Assembly (NCBI GenBank): GCA_015039315.1
Contig: WIDE01000016.1
Coordinates: 62,001-126,000 of the forward strand
DNA from: Clavulina sp. PMI_390
Lineage: Eukaryota; Basidiomycota; Agaricomycetes; Cantharellales; Hydnaceae
Direction: 5' to 3'
DNA length: 64,000 nt
This document shows positions 59,184-64,000 of this stretch, one piece after another. The position numbers were made by a program, and so were the translations under genes. Under the pieces are notes generated by a model that was not told where the DNA came from, did no database searches, and saw only the letters and a program-made list of their open reading frames with translations. Each line of letters begins with the position of its first letter. Within the stretch, counting starts at the first letter, position 1.

Positions 59184-59800
59184 GAGCCAATAGCGTTTGG
59201 GAGTGTTGATGTGTGTTTGGAGGACTGAGCTGCAAACTAAATCTCAGTCCCCTTGCTGTGTACGCTGCAACTGCCAGCAGTCTGACAATGAGTGAGCAAG
59301 GGACAAATGAGTTATTATCGCTTCCGAGCTCTGGCTGCTGCCCTTTGAAAGTCCTCATCGTCCTTCAATTCATTGAGTGAATGATCGTAAATCCTCAGAT
59401 CGCAACAGTCTGGGAAATCACCAAGAGAACAAGATCATTAGTGCATCTCGACGCTGTTCACAGGGGGCTATCTTTGATTGCCCCGCCACAATCTTCCTTG
59501 GACACTGCCTTTAACGGAGTTTCGGGCTCACCACATACAGGCGACCGGTGTCCGCTTCCCCGTACCGCCGTAGTTCCAGACCATCCATACTCAGTCGATC
59601 CTTCCTCTGCTTATGAGGGCCATAAATCATCCAATTTTTTTTTGACTATGAATCTATCATGTTTATCTGCAATGATGATGGTGCAAATCTCCTGCATTGC
59701 TAGGTGCTTCCGACCAGCGCGAATACAAATACACGAACCTTTCAGAGCGGTATCCCCATCCTAAGCTTCCTCTTAGTCTCTAATTTCTTGGCCATTAGAC
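59184..59800. other. Intergenic, divergent promoters
   Basis: 617 bases between divergent starts of the MICOS gene and the secreted-protein gene. No supported frame. Confidence 0.45.
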
Positions 59801-60776
59801 ATGGTTTTTCTAGCTTTCAACTGGTTGAAAGTAATATTGTCCTCACTGGCTCTCGCTTTGCCTCCCGCGGTCATTCCTGAAAAACAGACCCGCGCACAAT
59901 GTGTGGCCTATAAATCAGGATATCTCACGACTGATCTTACCAATGGTTTGTGTATTTTCCGCAATATTTCCTCTGATATCTCTCCTCAATACAACCTCGT
60001 GGCTTTGTAGGGACATGGGCACCCTTTTCACTCGACGCCAACCACCACATTGTCTACACCAAATCTCCTCGCCGCCAACCCATCTTCGTTGAATTCCAGG
60101 TACGTATCAAAGCCTCTGGTGCGAATAAGAGAAGAAATCTCGGACCAAACCTTACGCAACTTGTGTTTGATCATCCAGACATGTAACCCAAACTGGGCGA
60201 AGAATAATACGGGCAGCGAGCATCGTTACTATGGCCGGCTCTACGTCCCTAGGAGTGGCGCATGTGTAGCGCTGGATGCGGTGCGTTCCATCTACACTCA
60301 GTGGCGTGGCCTTCCATCTTTGTCTAATGAGCAGTCTCACTATCATCATCATCATCACCTTTCGCCAGACTATTGGGACCGCAAGCCTGGTCCCATGCCT
60401 CAGTAGTGCATATGGTGCAATGGCAACCGCAGCATCAGCTCCTCAGAACTTTGCGTTCTCTACATATGACCATACTAGTCTTTTTTGGGTACGCATCGAC
60501 CGTTTGACCTCGATGGACGTTTCAAGGAATAATCCCAATAACCACGGACCAATCTCTATTTATCAGTATGGAGCGTCAAGCCAGAACACCAAATACGTCT
60601 CCCACAAAGGCTGCAGTGGCTTCTTTGCCTACGTCCACGGGTCTAAATATGCTCCCACCCGCGACAATACACCAATAGTGGCAACAAACAACTTGGTCCG
60701 GTACCAATGTGACTTTTACAATGCGAACGCCACCATATTTGGTGCTATACGCCCTGCGCCGATGGGAAGTGTCTGA
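59801..60776 (+). CDS. Secreted protein of unknown function
   Basis: Not recognised. Four exons (59801-59945, 60011-60099, 60179-60280, 60369-60776) join in frame to 247 residues. The N terminus MVFLAFNWLKVILSSLALAL is a good signal peptide, with cleavage likely near PPAVIP. The mature part is Asn, Tyr and Ser-rich, with Cys spread along it (QCVAY, TCNPNW, SGACVALD, VPCLSS, KGCSGFF, YQCDFY), so disulphides are likely. It has several N-glycosylation sites such as KNNTGS and NANATI. It ends GAIRPAPMGSV with no membrane anchor. The Asn/Tyr/Trp pattern and paired Cys suggest a small beta-rich extracellular protein; a carbohydrate-binding role is only a guess. It lies 185 bases from the convergent end of the NOSIP-type gene. 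Confidence 0.72.
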
Positions 60777-60964
60777 GGAGCCATACAAGCTCTGACGGTG
60801 CTCTGTTCCACGACCCGTTCTGGCAAGGCAGGCTAGGATCTTCGACTATTTTTCTCTACATTAGTTATCGATCCTGCATATAATACACACTGTTCCCCAT
60901 CATGAAAGACGACAGGCTCATGCAATCGTAAATCATAGGAGTGGCAAATAAGGGTCTTTGCGCA

Positions 60965-62343
60965 TCATCCCTGGAATGACACCCCCACTTTCTTCGTCTC
61001 TGCTCGACCACCAGCAGAGAAGCCCGTGCCTGAGTATTGCGTCATTGGGTTAGATCTACATGTCAAGGAACAGGGTCTCGTTGTATGGGCGCACCTTCGC
61101 GATCCATGTTGATTATATCTTTATCCTTGGCAGGCTTGTCGCATACAGAGCATTGATTAGATGGCCGGACGAGCGTATCAGCGCATGTCTTGCACACAAC
61201 GTGGGAGCAGCTCTTGAGAACTGTGGCCAAGTCTGGTGTTAACACTAGGGGGATGCGGAGGACTAGGAAGACATACGAGCAAGATTGGACGAGTTAGAGA
61301 GCTCCTTCTTGCATGAGGGGCATATCGTCCTCTTGTCATCATTCGAAGTACTCGAGGATGAGGATGCTGCTGTGTTGTCGAAAGTGAAGATAACGGGTAT
61401 AAGGGATTTCAGGCTATTCGCCAGGTGAGCACACGGAAGGAGAGAGGTACAGGGTTGCACACATACCTCATGGGGTGAGAGGGAGTGCTCTGATGGCAGA
61501 GACATTGCAGCTTGATGTCTTTCAGGGGTCCGGGGACGGCGGTGGGAGTCAAGGACGGGAGCCAGAAATCGGGAAGCTTGTCCCTCCGCGCTTCGGCCTG
61601 CTCGACCTCGATCTGGCGAAGGGCAGCAGCCTCTGCCTCGTCGGCGGCTTTGTCTACTGCTTCTTGGTCAAAGTCAAACTTGCGCTTCGTTCCTCGGGGA
61701 GCTAGATTATTTGCACCGAATCATCAGACTCTGCTTGGTGAGGAGAGGTTGACAAGGGACGCACCGTCGGCGCTAGGTTCCGCATCTTCCGTGGAAGCTG
61801 CCTTCTTCGAAGTGGAGCCGAGCCCAAGGTGTCTCTTCTCAAAGTCTTGCACGACTCGTTCCCTAGCGGCGAGCCGTGCCTGAGCCTTCTGCTCCTCCTC
61901 TTCCCTCGCCATGGCCTCTAGCTTGGCCTGGTGACGTTTGATGTCTTTCTTCTGGGATAATAGGTCGGAAAGTGCACATTCCCGACAGTATATGTGGCCG
62001 CGCTGGCAGGCTACAGGGTCGCGTGCGCGTTGCAGACACAGGGAGCAGGCGTCGAACTGTCGCATGGATTCAGCGCCCAGTCGTTGCTGTCGTGCATAAG
62101 GTGAGTAGCTGGTCGAAAAGCATGGAATATTGAGTTGGTACCTTCTTGGTGCCATAGTGAGCATCAAGTTTCTTGTATTCTGCGTAGGTGAAGACACTGT
62201 AAGGAGGATCAACACCACTCTCAGTGTGACATAAGCGTAATCGACTCACCTGGAGGCCGTGTTATTTCTAGAGTGTTTAGTCTACGTTGATATGAGGGGT
62301 GAATATTGGGCAGAGTGCTTCACAGAAGTGGTGACTGTACCAT
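60965..62343 (-). CDS. NOSIP-type U-box protein (putative E3 ubiquitin ligase)
   Basis: Homologue of nitric oxide synthase-interacting protein, a conserved eukaryotic protein with a split U-box/RING and E3 ubiquitin ligase activity in animals and plants. The family opening (Met followed by TKHSRNNTAS) can only be built if the first coding exon is the bare ATG at 62343-62341, joined to an exon at 62281. Then come VFTYAEYKKLDAHYGTKK, RLGAESMRQFDACSLC, RDPVACQRGHIYCRECAL (first zinc-finger-like half) and a charged coiled coil (LSQKKDIKRHQAKLEAM). After that are FWLPSLTP, ICPSCKKELSNS, HVVCKTCADTLV and CSVCDKPAKDKDII (second half), ending GTGFSAGGRAETKKVGV. It is roughly 310-320 residues. It is divergent from NOC2. 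A role in fungi is little known. Confidence 0.87.
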
Positions 62344-62457
62344 GATGAGGCGACGATGAAGGCGGCCACAGTTTGTCCTTGTTGATCCCGGATCCCAAGC
62401 AATTCACTCCTTTGGCCTGCTCGAACTTTTTCTCTCCTCCGTTTCTCTTCTGCCAGG
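62344..62457. promoter_or_regulatory. Bidirectional promoter NOSIP-type gene / NOC2
   Basis: Only 114 bases separate the two opposed start codons, so both genes must be served by this stretch and by intragenic sequence. No TATA box is evident. Each gene has an intron early in its reading frame. Confidence 0.55.
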
Positions 62458-64000
62458 ATGGCCAAGAAGGGAACAAAAGCTTCGAAGAAATTCGCCCAGT
62501 CTGGGCAACTTAAGAAACAGATCGACAGCAGAAGAAAGCACCAAAAGCTGAAAAAGCAGATCCAGGCTCGCAAATCGGTTCGCGGGGCTCCGTTAGCAAA
62601 ACATCAAACGGAGGATGATGAAAATGATGAAGAAGTAGAGACGCAGCCCTCAGCTTCTTCGTTAAAAAAGGGCAAGGGTAAAGCTCGCCCCAAAGCTGTA
62701 GATTTCTTGGACGACGACGAGGCAGAGGAGGAAATGGCAGACGATGCTGTCACGAGCAAGGGAAAGTGAGTACATTTACCTCGTTTTACATCCTACATCT
62801 TATATTTGGCTTGCAATAGGTTCTCTGGAATGACCGTCGATGACCTTTTGTCTGGTAACTTTATGGACGAGGACGATAATTCTGAGGTTCGTATTGTCCA
62901 CCATCCTGCTCATCCTAATATGCGTTTAACGGTACATTCGTTCAGGATGAAGGAAATGAAGGAGTCAATGATGATGACGACTATGCGTCATTAGATGAAC
63001 TAGAAGGTACTGAACCACTTGAATCCACCACTGTCTAGACCGCTTACTGTATACTGGCACGAACAGAGGACGAAGAAACACACAAAATGGAGCTTGCTGC
63101 CCTTGCGGAGAAGGACCCAGAATTCTTCAAATACCTTCAAGAAAACGACAAAGAGCTGCTGAACTTCACTGCCCCCGCTGCCCCCGCGGATGCTGATAGT
63201 GATGACGGTGGCTTTGCGCTAGATGGCGAAGATGTGGATATGGACTCTGACGAGGACGAGGACGAGGAATCACCCGTCCTGACTCTGGCGATCCTGAAGG
63301 GGTGGCAGAGGTCAATAATCGAGGTAAAGCACTAACCCCTTCCATCGGTCGTTGCACTTCTTGTTGATCATCTGTTGTCCCAACCCGTATAGACAAGGTC
63401 CTTGAGGTCATTACGCAAGCTTTTATTAGCTTTCCGAAGCGCAGCAAGGATGAATGATGAGGAGGCCGTTTCGGGCTGGAAAATTGAGGAGGCATCTGGT
63501 ATTGTTTATCCACTCTCGAATGAAGCTCCCATAACTGATTTCAAGTCTTTACAAACTCACAGTATTCAACAAGCTTGTCGTTACTGCGTTCAAGTACACT
63601 CCTGTCGTCCTTCAACACCACCTGCCCTACAAAATCCTGCCCAATGGAAAATTGTATGTTATTCCACGATCGACCTCGCTTCTGACCGCTAACGATGCCT
63701 CATTTTCTAGCAAAGCTCCTGCACAGAATGCGAAGTTCAAGGCTCTCCAGAAACTCGTCCTCTCCTACTTCCTCACCGTCATTCACTTCGTCTCTGAGCT
63801 TTCAGATGCACCGATGCAGCAACTGGCTGTTCAAGAAAGCGCAAAACTGATCCCTTATGTGATCTCAAGCCGGAAAGCAATACGAAACTACCTCAAGGTA
63901 TAAGCCGACGTTACGCCTCGTGATATTCTTGATTTGACCCCACCCTATCTCAGATGTGCTTCGACTTGTGGTCCTCTGCAGCAGATGAAGTTCGGTTGGC
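62458..64000 (+). CDS. NOC2: Nucleolar complex protein 2 (NOC2), 5' part
   Basis: The N-terminal part of NOC2, a HEAT-like nucleolar protein. It pairs with NOC1 or NOC3 to drive intranuclear movement and maturation of 60S pre-ribosomes. The start at 62458 gives MAKKGTKASKKFAQSGQL followed by a basic, then acidic, low-complexity tract. Then come FSGMTVDDLLSGNF, the family block LAALAEKDPEFFKYLQENDKELLNF, VLTLAILKGWQRSIIE, SLRSLRKLLLAFRSAARM and FNKLVVTAFKYTPVVLQHHLPYKILP. The last part is KFKALQKLVLSYFLTVIHF and AVQESAKLIPYVISSRKAIRNYLK, with a final exon starting at about 63955 (MCFDLWSSAADEVRL). The window ends inside the gene, so the conserved C-terminal half is missing here. All splice joins seen are in frame. 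Confidence 0.93.

Noticed and set aside
60337..60356. CATCAT repeat as a His-coding tract
   Set aside because: It lies in the third intron of the secreted-protein gene and is not translated in the supported model.
1..64000. CRISPR arrays, insertion sequences, retroelements, viral or toxin genes
   Set aside because: No regularly spaced repeats, transposase, integrase or reverse transcriptase motifs, long terminal repeats, or viral or toxin genes were seen on either strand.

Overview
The window reads as nuclear DNA of a filamentous basidiomycete, most likely an Agaricomycete. Nearly every gene is cut by many short introns of about 45-75 bases with GT/AG ends, and intergenic stretches are pyrimidine-rich on the side downstream of each gene. 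The window carries a STE3-type seven-helix pheromone receptor and three tiny genes for farnesylated (CaaX) pheromone precursors, a combination typical of basidiomycete mating loci. Rhizoctonia/Ceratobasidiaceae is a plausible guess, but nothing here proves genus.

Layout. 0.1-8.3 kb: a metabolic block with one classical aldo/keto reductase that may carry a lesion, a secreted S10 serine carboxypeptidase, and two tandem pyridoxal-reductase-like aldo/keto reductases. 9.7-11.5 kb: exosome subunit RRP45 and a tRNA-Gly(GCC). 12.0-22.3 kb: a sugar-type MFS transporter and a 1663-residue protein with two Myb/telobox domains (Tay1/Teb1 type, predicted telomere-repeat binding). 24.7-26.5 kb: the STE3 receptor. 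27.3-31.5 kb: two tandem Gfo/Idh/MocA oxidoreductases. 33.6-36.4 kb: a large HMG-box transcription factor. 39.2-51.3 kb: a DUF676 (ROG1-like) lipase, prefoldin subunit 3, a mucin-like single-pass membrane protein and glycogen phosphorylase. 52.4-55.9 kb: three pheromone precursor genes. 58.2-64.0 kb: a MICOS Mic26/27-like protein, a secreted orphan protein, a NOSIP-type U-box protein, and the 5' part of NOC2, which runs off the right end.

The most interesting content is a probable pheromone/receptor (P/R) mating-type region that none of the longer reading frames reveals. The pheromone genes encode only 37-40 residues. They end in CTIA, CVVA and CVIA, and each has a TATA-like box upstream. Two of them (P2 and P3) are diverged copies lying tail to tail. 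The receptor is about 26 kb away from the nearest pheromone gene, with housekeeping genes and an HMG-box regulator between them. That is a looser arrangement than the compact P/R cassettes usually described in Agaricomycetes. A short ACAAT-centred sequence occurs upstream of all three pheromone genes, and an ACAA/TTGT inverted repeat lies upstream of the receptor. HMG-box regulators of the Prf1/Mat2 kind recognise similar cores, so the linked HMG-box gene is a candidate regulator. That link is inference.

Exon structures were assembled by eye from splice signals and family conservation. Codon sums close in frame for STE3, RRP45, HMG, DUF676, Tay1-like, the secreted protein and the membrane protein. 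Other exon edges are less certain.
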